A stretch of 64,000 bases of DNA from Gemmatimonadaceae bacterium (lineage in GTDB: Bacteria; Gemmatimonadota; Gemmatimonadetes; Gemmatimonadales; Gemmatimonadaceae): assembly GCA_025929535.1 (NCBI GenBank), contig JAICLZ010000004.1:35142-99141 (forward strand), in the 5' to 3' direction. How positions within the stretch are numbered: position 1 is the first letter of the stretch; each line of letters begins with the position of its first letter. This document shows, in pieces, positions 8,772 to 17,149 of the stretch. A program made the translations under genes and the position numbers. The notes under the pieces are model-generated. The model was not told the origin of the DNA and searched no databases. It was given only the letters and a program-made list of their open reading frames with translations.

Positions 8772-9431
8772 TCAACCGGCGCGAAACTCCGGCCGTCGCT
8801 CCGGGGTGGCCTTCGCGAGGTCGTCGCGAACGCCCTTCACGTCGTGATCGGTTCCGTACACGGGCGTCCCCGGCTGCTGGCGCCACGATTCGTCCAGCGT
8901 GCCCGCATCCACTCCATCGAATCCGAGCTCATCGAGCAGACGGATCACGATCGCTTTCGCCTTCGCATCATCGCCGGCGACGGGGAGCGCGATCCGGCCC
9001 GGCGCGCCGGCGGGCCTCCTGCGGTCGAGCAGGTGTTGCGCATAGATGTTGTTGAACGCCTTGACCACCGGACGCCCGAGCCGATTCGATACCCACCGGC
9101 TCTCCGTTGTGCCGCGCTCGATCTCCTCGATGCGTCCGTCGCGCCCGGGATAATAATTCCCCGTGTCGATGACCACGGTGTCCGGGCGCGCCGCACCGAA
9201 GAGATCCTTCGGCAACTTCCCAACGCTCTTTTCGGGGATCGTGACTACCACGAGATCCTTGTCGCGTACCGCCTCCTGCGCGGTAACGGCCTCTGCTCCC
9301 GTTTCACGGGCCAGTGCGCGCAGTGTGTCCGGACCGCGCGAGTTCGCGACGGACACCTCGTGTCCGAGCTTCGTGAGCCGGCGAACGAGCGCGCCTCCGA
9401 TGTGACCGGCGCCGATGATTCCTATCCGCAT
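8772..9431 (-). CDS. NADPH-dependent F420 reductase-like NAD(P)-binding oxidoreductase
   Basis: A 219-residue Rossmann-fold protein starting with MRIGIIGAGHIGGALVRRL, a GxGxxG dinucleotide site, and a likely NADP-preferring NSRGP after strand 2. VVVTIPEKSVGKLP and DTVVIDTGNYYPGRDGRIEE are typical of the F420H2:NADP oxidoreductase/YqeC-like family, which includes many NADP-binding proteins unrelated to F420. FNNIYAQHLL and the GDDAKAKAIVIRLLDELGFDGVDAG segment complete the fold. The physiological electron partner is unknown. The start at 9431 follows CGGAG; an upstream in-frame start adds 16 residues. Confidence 0.82.
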   Translation of the reverse strand: MRIGIIGAGHIGGALVRRLTKLGHEVSVANSRGPDTLRALARETGAEAVTAQEAVRDKDLVVVTIPEKSVGKLPKDLFGAARPDTVVIDTGNYYPGRDGRIEEIERGTTESRWVSNRLGRPVVKAFNNIYAQHLLDRRRPAGAPGRIALPVAGDDAKAKAIVIRLLDELGFDGVDAGTLDESWRQQPGTPVYGTDHDVKGVRDDLAKATPERRPEFRAG

Positions 9432-9548
9432 TGCAAGCATCTCCGCGATGAACGACGCCGTGAGCGACGAGCCGCTCACTTCCTTTAGCTGAACCGCGGA
9501 GGCGCGTGAGCGGTTCCGGGCGAGCCAGGCTCGGCCGGCGTCGAATCA

Positions 9549-11168
9549 TCAGTCCATCACCACGTGCGCACCTCCGGTGCTCCTCGTCTTCCCGACGAGC
9601 AGCAGCATGGGAATGAGCAGGAGGATGCTCAGCATCGTGATGATGTAGATGTGCGAGTAGGCGATGACGCTCGCCTGGCCATACAGCTGCTGGTCGAGAA
9701 TGCCGAGCGCCCGCTGGTGCGCGGTCCACCGATCGACTCCGTGCGTCATCATGCCGCGCGTGAGCATCTCGATGCGCTGAAGCGCGAGCGGGTTCGTCGT
9801 CGTCACGTGCTCGCCGAGCACTTCGCGAAATTGTGTGGTGTAGCGCGTGACGAGCGTGGCGATCACCGCGATGCCGAACGATCCGCCCAGCTGCCGGAAG
9901 AAGTTGTAGAGTCCCGACCCCTGCGACAGCTCGTGCGACGAAAGCCCGGCGAGCGTGAGCGTGGTGAGCGGCACGAACATCATGCCGAGCCCGATGCCGC
10001 GCAGAATCAACGGCCAGAAGAAGTCGATCTCCCCGCTCTGGCTCGTGATGAGCGAGAGCTTCCACGCGGCGAGCGCGAAGATGAGCGCACCTCCGGTGAC
10101 CAGGAGTCGCGAGTCGACGCGCGCCGTGAGGCGGCCCACGATCGCCATGGAGACGGCGGTGGCCATCGCGCCCGGCAGCAGCACCAGCCCGGTCTGCTCG
10201 GCTGTCATGCGCAGATCGTTCTGCATGAACACCGGGAGTGTGAACGACATGGCGTAGAGTCCGACGCCCATGACGACGCCGAGCAGTGTGCCCACCCACA
10301 CCTGGCGATGCTTGAGCACACGGAAGTCGATCGCCGGCTGATCCGTCGTGAGCTCGCGCCAGACGAGCCCGATCCCCGACACGACGGCGAGCGAGGTGAG
10401 AAAGATGATCTGCCGCGACTCGAACCAGTCCTCGCGCTGCCCGTGCTCGAGCACGTACTGCGTCGCGAAGACGCAGATCGCGAGAAGCGAGATACCCTGA
10501 TAATCGATGCTGGACGGCTTCTGCTGGTGCTCGGGATCGTGGACGTACGCCGCGATCATGGTGGCGGCGACGATGCCAATGGGCAGGTTGATGTAGAAGA
10601 TCCACGGCCAGCCGGCGTTGTCCACGAGATAGCCGCCCAGCGTGGGCCCGATGGTGGGGCCCACCATGACGCCGAGCCCGAAGAGCGCCATCGCCATTCC
10701 GGCCTCTTCGGGCGGAAACGACTCGAAGAGCACGGCTTGCGAGACGGTCATGAGGGCGCCCCCGCCAACGCCTTGCAGGAGACGCCAGAGCACGAGCGTC
10801 GCCAGCGAATGCGAGGCGCCGCAGAAGAAGCTCGACATGGTGAAGAGAATGATCGAGCCCACGAAGTAGCGCTTGCGCCCGAACAGATCGCCGAGAAACC
10901 CGGTGAGGGGCATGACGATCACGCTGGCGATGATGTAGCCGGTCGAGACCCAGGCGATCTCGTCCAGATTGGCGCCGAGATTTCCCATCATGTCGGGGAG
11001 CGCCACGTTGACGATCGACGAGTCGATCACCTGCATGAGCGCAGCGACGACGACGGCGAGCGCGATGAGGTACTTGTGCTCGGCGCCTCGCCGCACTTCG
11101 GGTGGGGCTTCGAACCCGGCCCGGCTCGGGGGGCGCTCGGTTGCACTGCTCACTACGGAAGTGGCCAT
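9549..11168 (-). CDS. DHA2-family (EmrB/QacA-type) drug exporter
   Basis: A 539-residue major facilitator with about fourteen helices. Family markers include ALMQVIDSSIVNVALPDMMGNLG in helix 1, a loop 2-3 motif GFLGDLFGRKRYF, and RLLQGVGGGALMTVSQA in helix 4, followed by MVGPTIGPTLGGYLVDNAGW (antiporter motif C). It would expel hydrophobic drugs or metabolites by proton antiport, usually with an EmrA-type adaptor, which is absent here. The ATG at 11168 (MATSVV) is chosen over 11225, which lies beyond the inter-gene palindrome. The divergent TetR gene is its likely regulator. Confidence 0.9.
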   Translation of the reverse strand: MATSVVSSATERPPSRAGFEAPPEVRRGAEHKYLIALAVVVAALMQVIDSSIVNVALPDMMGNLGANLDEIAWVSTGYIIASVIVMPLTGFLGDLFGRKRYFVGSIILFTMSSFFCGASHSLATLVLWRLLQGVGGGALMTVSQAVLFESFPPEEAGMAMALFGLGVMVGPTIGPTLGGYLVDNAGWPWIFYINLPIGIVAATMIAAYVHDPEHQQKPSSIDYQGISLLAICVFATQYVLEHGQREDWFESRQIIFLTSLAVVSGIGLVWRELTTDQPAIDFRVLKHRQVWVGTLLGVVMGVGLYAMSFTLPVFMQNDLRMTAEQTGLVLLPGAMATAVSMAIVGRLTARVDSRLLVTGGALIFALAAWKLSLITSQSGEIDFFWPLILRGIGLGMMFVPLTTLTLAGLSSHELSQGSGLYNFFRQLGGSFGIAVIATLVTRYTTQFREVLGEHVTTTNPLALQRIEMLTRGMMTHGVDRWTAHQRALGILDQQLYGQASVIAYSHIYIITMLSILLLIPMLLLVGKTRSTGGAHVVMD

Positions 11169-11192
11169 CGCTTGACCGGAAGTCGGGAGCTG

Positions 11193-11220
11193 GAGTAATA
11201 TACCCGTGAGTATGATACTC
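11193..11220. promoter_or_regulatory. imperfect palindrome, likely TetR operator
   Basis: A 28-base imperfect inverted repeat (20 of 28 positions symmetric) with outer arms GAGTA/TACTC and inner arms ATAC/GTAT, centred between the divergent DHA2 exporter and TetR genes. Size and position match operators of AcrR/TetR repressors that control both their own gene and an adjacent pump. It would overlap promoter elements in both directions. Confidence 0.55.
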
Positions 11221-11255
11221 CGCAAACCGTCTTACCCGACTGCGAGGAGCGTGCG

Positions 11256-11930
11256 ATGCACTCGCTGAAGCAGCTGAAATGGGAGCGCCGGCCGCAGGAG
11301 CGGCCGCAGGAGCTGCTCAAGGCGGCGCTCGAGGTGTTCGCGCGCAACGGCTATCGCAACACCACGCTGGAGGAGATCGGCGAGGCCGCCGGCGTGACCA
11401 AAGGGGCGATTTACCACTACTTCGCCAACAAGGAGCGCCTGCTTCTCGCGGTGATCGAGCACTATCAGACGCTGACGTTCACCCGCGCCGAGCAGGAGAT
11501 CCGGAACCGGCGGCTGCCGGCGTCGACTCGCATTCGGCTGCTGATCCGCAAGGTCTTCTCCGACACGGAGGGCCGGCGCGATCTGCTGGCGCTCCTCGTG
11601 CGCGGGGTGACCCAGGAGATTCCCCACGTGCACGAGCGCTGGATGCGAGGGCCGGTCCACCTCTGGACCCTCGTGGCCAATCTCGTGGAAGAGGGAAAAG
11701 CGCGCGGAGAGTTTCGCCTGGATGCCGATGGGGACGTGGGCGCGCGCGTGCTCGTGTCGGGACTCATGCTGCAGCTGATGTGGCAGCTGCACGTGGAGAC
11801 GATGCCGGCGATCGCGATGGATGCGGACCGCCTGATCGATTCGAGTGTGGAGATGTTTCTGGCATCGCTGCGCATCACGACCCCGCGCGCGAAGCGGAAG
11901 AACCGGGCTCGGCGCGCGAAAGCGATTTAG
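11256..11930 (+). CDS. TetR/AcrR-family transcriptional regulator
   Basis: A 224-residue repressor. The N-terminal helix-turn-helix is textbook TetR: RPQELLKAALEVFARNGYRNTTLEEIGEAAGVTKGAIYHYFANKERLLLAVIEHY. The C-terminal ligand-binding half is all-helical and has no motif that reveals the effector. It is divergent from the DHA2 exporter with a 28-base palindrome between, so it probably represses the pump and itself until a pump substrate binds. A second small perfect inverted repeat (ATACGC, 2-base spacer, GCGTAT) lies just after its stop at 11931-11944 and could be a weak extra site. Confidence 0.9.
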   Translation: MHSLKQLKWERRPQERPQELLKAALEVFARNGYRNTTLEEIGEAAGVTKGAIYHYFANKERLLLAVIEHYQTLTFTRAEQEIRNRRLPASTRIRLLIRKVFSDTEGRRDLLALLVRGVTQEIPHVHERWMRGPVHLWTLVANLVEEGKARGEFRLDADGDVGARVLVSGLMLQLMWQLHVETMPAIAMDADRLIDSSVEMFLASLRITTPRAKRKNRARRAKAI

Positions 11931-11999
11931 ATACGCGTGCGTATGTCGTTGCGCTCGCACGCCTGGCGGCGCGCCACAACTCGCACGTTCTCCGTCGGG

Positions 12000-12488
12000 C
12001 TAGCTGTCGTTCGCGAACGCCGCTTTCGATGCTTCGAGTCGCAGGATCTCCAGCAGCGCCTCCTGCGCCTCGGCCTGTTTGATGAGCGGTGCGTACGCCA
12101 CCGTCGCGAGCTCGGGAACCTGTCCCGCGTTCGCTTCCAGCGCCTTCCAGAGTCCGCGCTTTCCGTGTACGCCGAGCTCGACGGCCTCCACGGCTTCGAA
12201 GAGCCGCAGGGCGCCGTTGCCTGGATCGTCGGCGATGAGCTTGAGCGCCAGCGCCTTCTCGGACATCCATCCAGCCACGCGCCTCGGCGTGCTGCTGGAT
12301 TCATCCAGCCGATCGAGTAGCTGGGCGAGCACTGTGCGCTCGCCCTCGATCTCGCGTCGGATGCGCGCGGTGATGTCCGCGATGCGGCCAACGCCGTGCG
12401 CGGCTTCGATGTGCTCGAGGATCGCCAGCCCCGCTTCCGAGCCCGCGAAATGATCCTTGAGATAGATGGCGAGATGCTTCTTGGACAC
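12000..12488 (-). CDS. conserved hypothetical all-helical protein
   Basis: A 162-residue, mostly helical soluble protein beginning at GTG 12488 (SKKHLAIYLKDHFAGSEAGL). It has LEHIEAAHGV, an EIEGERTVLAQLLDRL helix, and a C-terminal EAQEALLEILRLEASKAAF helix. The helical, Glu/His-containing pattern recalls ferritin-like or DinB-like bundles, but no metal-binding motif is complete enough to claim one. I do not recognise a named family. The GTG was chosen because the upstream in-frame extension is arginine-rich and overlaps the flavoprotein gene at 12563. Confidence 0.6.
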   Translation of the reverse strand: MSKKHLAIYLKDHFAGSEAGLAILEHIEAAHGVGRIADITARIRREIEGERTVLAQLLDRLDESSSTPRRVAGWMSEKALALKLIADDPGNGALRLFEAVEAVELGVHGKRGLWKALEANAGQVPELATVAYAPLIKQAEAQEALLEILRLEASKAAFANDS

Positions 12489-12562
12489 TGCCCCGCTCCG
12501 CGTATGTGACCTCGCCCATGCTAGGCGTTTTCCGTGCCGTGACTTCCCCGGCGCGATCGATG

Positions 12563-13993
12563 TCAGCCGCCGAGCTCCGAGAGCGCGGCGCGCGCAGCGT
12601 ACATGCCACAGAGGCCATGCACCCCGCCGCCGGGAGGCGTGGACGCGGAGCACAGGTAAACACCCTCGATCGACGTCGCATACGGCACGCGGCGCACGAC
12701 CGGCCGAAAGAACAGCTGTCGAAGCGTGTTCGCTCCGCCGACGATGTCTCCGCCGTGCAGATTCGCGTTGTGCTGCGCGAGCTCCGACGCGCGCGTCACG
12801 CGCCGCTCGAGAATGCAATCACGAAATCCGGGCGCGAAGCGCTCGATCTGTCGCTCGATGCGATCGCTCATGTCGACACTCGAGCCGTACGGCACGTGGC
12901 AATACGCCCACAGCGTGTGCTTGCCAGCGGGCGCGCGCGTCGCGTCGAAGAGACTCGGCTGGGCGGCCAGCACGAACGGCTGCTCCGCGTGCTCTCCCCG
13001 GTGCGGCGCGGCCTCCGACGCAACGATTTCCGCGAGCGTGCCGCCCAGGTGCAGCGTGCCCGCCGTCGCGCACTCCGCGTTGCGCCACGGCACAGGCTCG
13101 CTCAGCGCCCAGTCGACCTTGCACACGCCCGATCCATGCTCGTAGCGCTCGAGCGCACGTCGGTAGCTGCTCGAGAATCGATCGCCGGCAATCGCGAGCG
13201 CTCCGCGCGGCGACAGATCGAGAAAGATGGTTTTCGCATTCGGCAGGTCGCCGAGCGATGCAACGGGAGAATCGGTCACGATCTCGCCACCCAGCGATCG
13301 GAGATAGGAGGCGAGCGCATTGGCCACGCTCTGCGCGCCGCCCGCGGGAATCGGCCAGCCGGCGAAATGGCCCACGACACCGAGCACCAGCCCGATCGAT
13401 GCCGTGGCGACATCGGTGAGCGGCATGACCGAGTGCGTGGCGAGCCCTGCGAAGAATCCGCGCGCGCGCTCACCGCGAAATTTCCCGCGCGCGAGCGAGC
13501 GCGCACTGCGCAGGGCGTCGAGGCCGAAGTGCGCCACGAGAAGTGGATGGCGCGGGAGGTGCAGCGGCGCGATCGCATCGACCGAGAGCACATCCCACCG
13601 CTTCACGAATGGCCGAACGAGCTCGGCGTATGCATGTGCATCGCTGCCGAGGGTGGCGCCGGTGCGCTCGATCGACGTGCTCAGGATCGCCGGCGGTCCA
13701 TCGTCGAACGGATGCGCCATCGCTGCCGGCGGCTCGATCCAGCGAAGCCCGTGCTGCTCGAGCGGCAGCGACGGCAGGAACTCCGTGCCCACCGCCATCG
13801 GATACACGGCGGAGCAGATGTCGTGCGTACACCCGGGAAGCGTGAGCTCGGCAGAGCGCGCTCCACCTCCGAACGTGGGCTGTGCTTCGAGCACGAGCAC
13901 GGAGCGCCCGGTCCGCGCGAGCACGATGGCCGCCGCGAGACCGTTGGGTCCGGATCCGACGACGACCGCGTCATAAGAGTGACGAGGAGACAT
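12563..13993 (-). CDS. FAD-dependent oxidoreductase of the phytoene desaturase/amine oxidase type
   Basis: A 476-residue flavoprotein starting with a dinucleotide-binding fold (YDAVVVGSGPNGLAAAIVLA, then VLVLEAQPTFGGGARS). It closes with the C-terminal FAD site region GVYLCSASTPPGGGVHGLCGMYAARAAL, as in the CrtI/retinol-saturase-like clade. These enzymes desaturate or isomerise polyprenoids, but many distant members have unknown substrates. No other carotenoid gene is visible nearby, so a pathway cannot be assigned. The ATG at 13993 gives a natural N terminus. Confidence 0.86.
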   Translation of the reverse strand: MSPRHSYDAVVVGSGPNGLAAAIVLARTGRSVLVLEAQPTFGGGARSAELTLPGCTHDICSAVYPMAVGTEFLPSLPLEQHGLRWIEPPAAMAHPFDDGPPAILSTSIERTGATLGSDAHAYAELVRPFVKRWDVLSVDAIAPLHLPRHPLLVAHFGLDALRSARSLARGKFRGERARGFFAGLATHSVMPLTDVATASIGLVLGVVGHFAGWPIPAGGAQSVANALASYLRSLGGEIVTDSPVASLGDLPNAKTIFLDLSPRGALAIAGDRFSSSYRRALERYEHGSGVCKVDWALSEPVPWRNAECATAGTLHLGGTLAEIVASEAAPHRGEHAEQPFVLAAQPSLFDATRAPAGKHTLWAYCHVPYGSSVDMSDRIERQIERFAPGFRDCILERRVTRASELAQHNANLHGGDIVGGANTLRQLFFRPVVRRVPYATSIEGVYLCSASTPPGGGVHGLCGMYAARAALSELGG

Positions 13994-14026
13994 GGGTGCG
14001 CGCTCGTCACGGTGACGGAATGAAGC

Positions 14027-14311
14027 TCAGCTTGGAACGACGGACGAGCGGATGAAAATGGCAAGGCGCGGACCACCGCTCCTTCCGAAGGCGTCGTTGA
14101 ACTCTGCGACCGCGGCCGGCACGGCGAGTGGGACGCGTTGCCTCTTCCACCTGCGATATCGGTCGAGCGCCATGGCCGCTCCCAGAGGAATCGAGAACGA
14201 GAAGAAATAGGGTGCGTACGGCCCCGCCCGAGTATACTCGGCACCGAGAAGCTGAGCCGTGAGCAGATTGTACGACCAATCGCCCGTCGACCAGGTGCTT
14301 GATGTCTCACT
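14027..14311 (-). pseudogene. possible 5'-truncated gene fragment
   Basis: A 94-codon open stretch with no ATG or GTG near its beginning and a TGA at 14027-14029. It reads like a genuine protein end: DWSYNLLTAQLLGAEYTRAG, a hydrophobic segment PYAPYFFSFSIPLGAAMAL, a basic DRYRRWKRQR patch, then AVAEFNDAFGRSG. An in-frame TGA lies just upstream at 14312-14314, and the DNA there is noticeably AT-richer. It may be the remnant of a membrane or signalling protein lost upstream of the flavoprotein gene. Chance coding potential in GC-rich DNA is the alternative. The remaining gap to 14537 shows no further gene. Confidence 0.3.
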
Positions 14312-14537
14312 TCATATACAGTGTCGCAGACTTCTATCGAATAATGGCTTAGCTTCACTTTTTGAAACTTCCACCGCGCGAGCCAACCCGTTCACGGGAA
14401 TGAGCTCCCATGAACGAAGCGTCCGTCAGCTATTTTCCACACCATCTCCCCGCTCGGAACGCGTTCGCCGCCAAGGGCCTGACTCTGGGCGAACGCACCG
14501 AGCTCGCATGCATGGCCACCCGCACCGAGACCCAGTG

Positions 14538-15965
14538 ATGAAGATGTCGCTCCGCGCATTGACCGCAGCTGCCCTCGCAATCTGCTCCGTTGCCTTCGCC
14601 GCGCCGCGGGCTCGCGCGCAGATGACGCTCAATCCGCACCAGCAGGCGCTCCACGACATCTACAAGGAGCTGATCGAGACCAACACCGAGGACTCGGCCG
14701 GCGTGGGCAGCGTGACGAAGGCATCGGAGCAGATCGCGGCCCGCTTCCGCGCCGCGGGATATCCGGAGTCCGACATCCATCTGCTCGGCCCCACGCCGGA
14801 CAAGCACTCGATCGTCGTGCGGCTGCACGGCACCGGCGCGCGGAAGCCGCTGCTCCTGCTCGCGCATCTGGATGTGGTGATGGCGCTTCCCAGCGACTGG
14901 ACGACGGACCCGTTCAAGCTCGTCGAGAAGGACGGCTACTACTACGCGCGCGGCTCGATCGATGACAAGGCGATGGCGTCGATCTTCGTCGCCAACATGA
15001 TTCGCTACAAGAAGGAAGGCTTCGTTCCCGATCGCGACATCATCCTGGCGCTGACGCCGGACGAGGAGAAGTCGGGACAGCTCGGCGCGAACTGGCTGGT
15101 GCAGAATCACAAGGATCTCATCGATGCGGCCTACGCGATCAACGAGGGCGGAGGCGGCTCGCTGAAGAATGGCAAGCCGTTTCTCCAGGCGGTGCAGGCG
15201 ACGGAAAAGGCGTTCACGAACTTCACACTCACCGTCAGGAATCCCGGCGGTCACTCGTCCGTGCCGCGTCCCGACAACGCGATCTATCAGCTCGCCGAAG
15301 GGCTGGTGCGCTTCGAGCACTTCAAGTTTCCAGTACAGCTGAACGACGTGACGCGTGCGTTCTTTTCGGGCACCGCCGCCATCGAGACACCCGCGAACGC
15401 TGCGGCGATGCGTGCCCTGCTCAGGAATCCGAACGACGCAGCGGCGGCGGCCACGCTGTCGAAGGATGCGCGATACAACTCAATGCTGCGCACGACCTGC
15501 GTCGCGACGCGCCTCAGCGGGGGGCACGCGGATAACGCGCTGCCGCAGACCGCGACCGCGCTCGTGAACTGCCGCGTCTTCCCGAATGTGCCGATCGACT
15601 CGGTTCGCAACACGATCGTTCGCGTGCTCGCGGACACGGGCATCGCGGTGTCACCGTCGGAGAAGATGGATCCCACCTCGCCATCGCCGCTGACGCCGGA
15701 GCTGATGGAGCCGATCAAGACGCTCACCAGGCAGATGTTCAACGACGTGCCGGTGATTCCGTTCATGTCGACTGGCGCGACGGATGGACGCTACCTGCGC
15801 GCGGGCGGGATTCCGACGTACGGCGTGTCCGGACTCTTCCTCGATCCCGCCGACGTGCGCGCGCATGGGCGCGACGAGCGCGTGCCGCAGAAGTCGCTCT
15901 ACGACTCGCAGGAGTTTCTGTATCAGCTCGTCAAGATGCTGTCGACCGAAAAGCCCAAGGTGTAG
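14538..15965 (+). CDS. secreted M20/M28-family zinc peptidase
   Basis: A 475-residue exported metallopeptidase. A Sec signal (ALTAAALAICSVAFAAPRARAQ) precedes an M20 catalytic domain. Metal ligands and catalytic residues are recognisable in order: LLLLAHLDVV (His, Asp), ARGSIDDKAM (bridging Asp), LTPDEEKSGQLGANW (catalytic and ligand Glu pair), and AYAINEGGGG. The dimerisation domain is inserted at VRNPGGHSSVPRPDNAIY. M20 enzymes hydrolyse dipeptides or acyl-amino acids with two zinc ions. The ATG at 14538 starts immediately before the signal sequence. Confidence 0.9.
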   Translation: MKMSLRALTAAALAICSVAFAAPRARAQMTLNPHQQALHDIYKELIETNTEDSAGVGSVTKASEQIAARFRAAGYPESDIHLLGPTPDKHSIVVRLHGTGARKPLLLLAHLDVVMALPSDWTTDPFKLVEKDGYYYARGSIDDKAMASIFVANMIRYKKEGFVPDRDIILALTPDEEKSGQLGANWLVQNHKDLIDAAYAINEGGGGSLKNGKPFLQAVQATEKAFTNFTLTVRNPGGHSSVPRPDNAIYQLAEGLVRFEHFKFPVQLNDVTRAFFSGTAAIETPANAAAMRALLRNPNDAAAAATLSKDARYNSMLRTTCVATRLSGGHADNALPQTATALVNCRVFPNVPIDSVRNTIVRVLADTGIAVSPSEKMDPTSPSPLTPELMEPIKTLTRQMFNDVPVIPFMSTGATDGRYLRAGGIPTYGVSGLFLDPADVRAHGRDERVPQKSLYDSQEFLYQLVKMLSTEKPKV

Positions 15966-16014
15966 CGAGCATCGCGTGGTGACGGCGAATACCCGTCACC
16001 ACGCGTGCGGCTCG

Positions 16015-17019
16015 TCAGTACGAGATCGCGCAGCCGCCCGATCCGGCGTTCACCCAATTGCGCTGGATGAGATAATAGTTGCCGTCCTTGAGCTGCATGT
16101 TGTACACGCCGCCGTTCGGAGCGGTGTGCGTCGTGCCCCACGTCCACGCGCACTTGTCGGCGTTCTCGTAGCCGCGCCGGTCGTACCAGGCGGTGCCCAG
16201 CTCGTCCGTGGTGGTCTCCTCGATCTCGTGCGCGAGCGTGTTCACCTCCGAGCTCGCGGCGACATCCGCGTTCGGCGATGCGAGCCCCGACGTGCAGCCA
16301 CTCGGAAAATCCTGATTGTGCGGCATCGCCGCGTACAGCACGAGCTTGCCCGCGCTCGTGCTGCCGTGCGTGTGATACGCGCAGTACTGCGACCCGAAGC
16401 CGCCGCCGAGGTTGATGCCGCTGCCCGTGAAGATCGCGTACACGGTGTTGGCATCGTAGGCGATCTTGCCTTGCGAGATTCCCGCCGAGATCACGTTCAC
16501 CATGTCGGCATCGGTTGGGCTGGATTTCGGACCGGCGACATCGGATCCCGTGCTCCAGTATCCCGTGTAGGTGACCGCGTTGGTCACGTGCGCCCCCGCG
16601 CCGTTGTAGTACGTGGTGTTGATGTTGAAGTACGGCGATCCACCGAGGCTGCGGAGGAACGAGCCGATGAGCGTCGCATCGTTGCTCCCTAACCCGATGC
16701 CCGTTTTCTGTCCGCTGTAGATCGTACCGGTTCCCCAATAGATCGCCACGACCTTCGTGATGGCGGGATTCACGATGAGCGGTCCGCCATGGTAAAAGAT
16801 GCCGCTGTTCGAGCTGGGCTTTGCCGAATTCGACTTTGCATAGAACTGCTTCGTGTGAAAGAGGTGCCTGCCGTTGAGCTCCTGCACGTGTGATGCGGAA
16901 GGCTGGGTCGCATCCGATGAAGGAGCCGTGATGCTTCCGGACTCCGTACATGCGTTGATGAGGAGAACGGTGCAGGCGCCTGCAATGACCGTGCGTCGTG
17001 CAAAGAACGAACGTGACAT
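16015..17019 (-). CDS. EXORDIUM/PHI-1-like secreted lipoprotein
   Basis: A 334-residue protein with a lipoprotein leader (VIAGACTVLLINAC, Cys 24). The mature part matches the EXORDIUM (phosphate-induced protein 1) fold best known from plants: GGPLIVNPAITKVVAIYWG, LRSLGGSPYFNINTTYY, and a conserved LAHEIEETTTDELGTAWYD. The HEIEE motif looks like a zincin half-site (HExxE), but no third ligand can be fixed. Function in bacteria is unknown; in plants the family affects growth under carbon limitation. Neighbouring genes are unrelated secreted proteins. Confidence 0.78.
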   Translation of the reverse strand: MSRSFFARRTVIAGACTVLLINACTESGSITAPSSDATQPSASHVQELNGRHLFHTKQFYAKSNSAKPSSNSGIFYHGGPLIVNPAITKVVAIYWGTGTIYSGQKTGIGLGSNDATLIGSFLRSLGGSPYFNINTTYYNGAGAHVTNAVTYTGYWSTGSDVAGPKSSPTDADMVNVISAGISQGKIAYDANTVYAIFTGSGINLGGGFGSQYCAYHTHGSTSAGKLVLYAAMPHNQDFPSGCTSGLASPNADVAASSEVNTLAHEIEETTTDELGTAWYDRRGYENADKCAWTWGTTHTAPNGGVYNMQLKDGNYYLIQRNWVNAGSGGCAISY

Positions 17020-17149
17020 GGATGGTCTCCAGCGCGGTGAGAGTGTGCGCGATCGTGAGCAGGAAAGATGGTACCTCGCCGCCGCGTTGCGCGCCAGATG
17101 TTTCTATCGAGCGGAGCAGTAACGGGCGCCGTTCGGCCGTTGGCCCTGC

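Noticed and set aside
9564..11198. Long rightward open frame antisense to the DHA2 exporter
   Set aside because: Translation is low-complexity Arg/His/Asp/Glu content with no recognisable fold; the exporter on the opposite strand has twelve or more helices and clear motifs.
11931..11944. Perfect ATACGC/GCGTAT inverted repeat after the TetR gene as a terminator
   Set aside because: Two-base loop and no U tract; the six-base arms are as likely a minor regulator site or chance.
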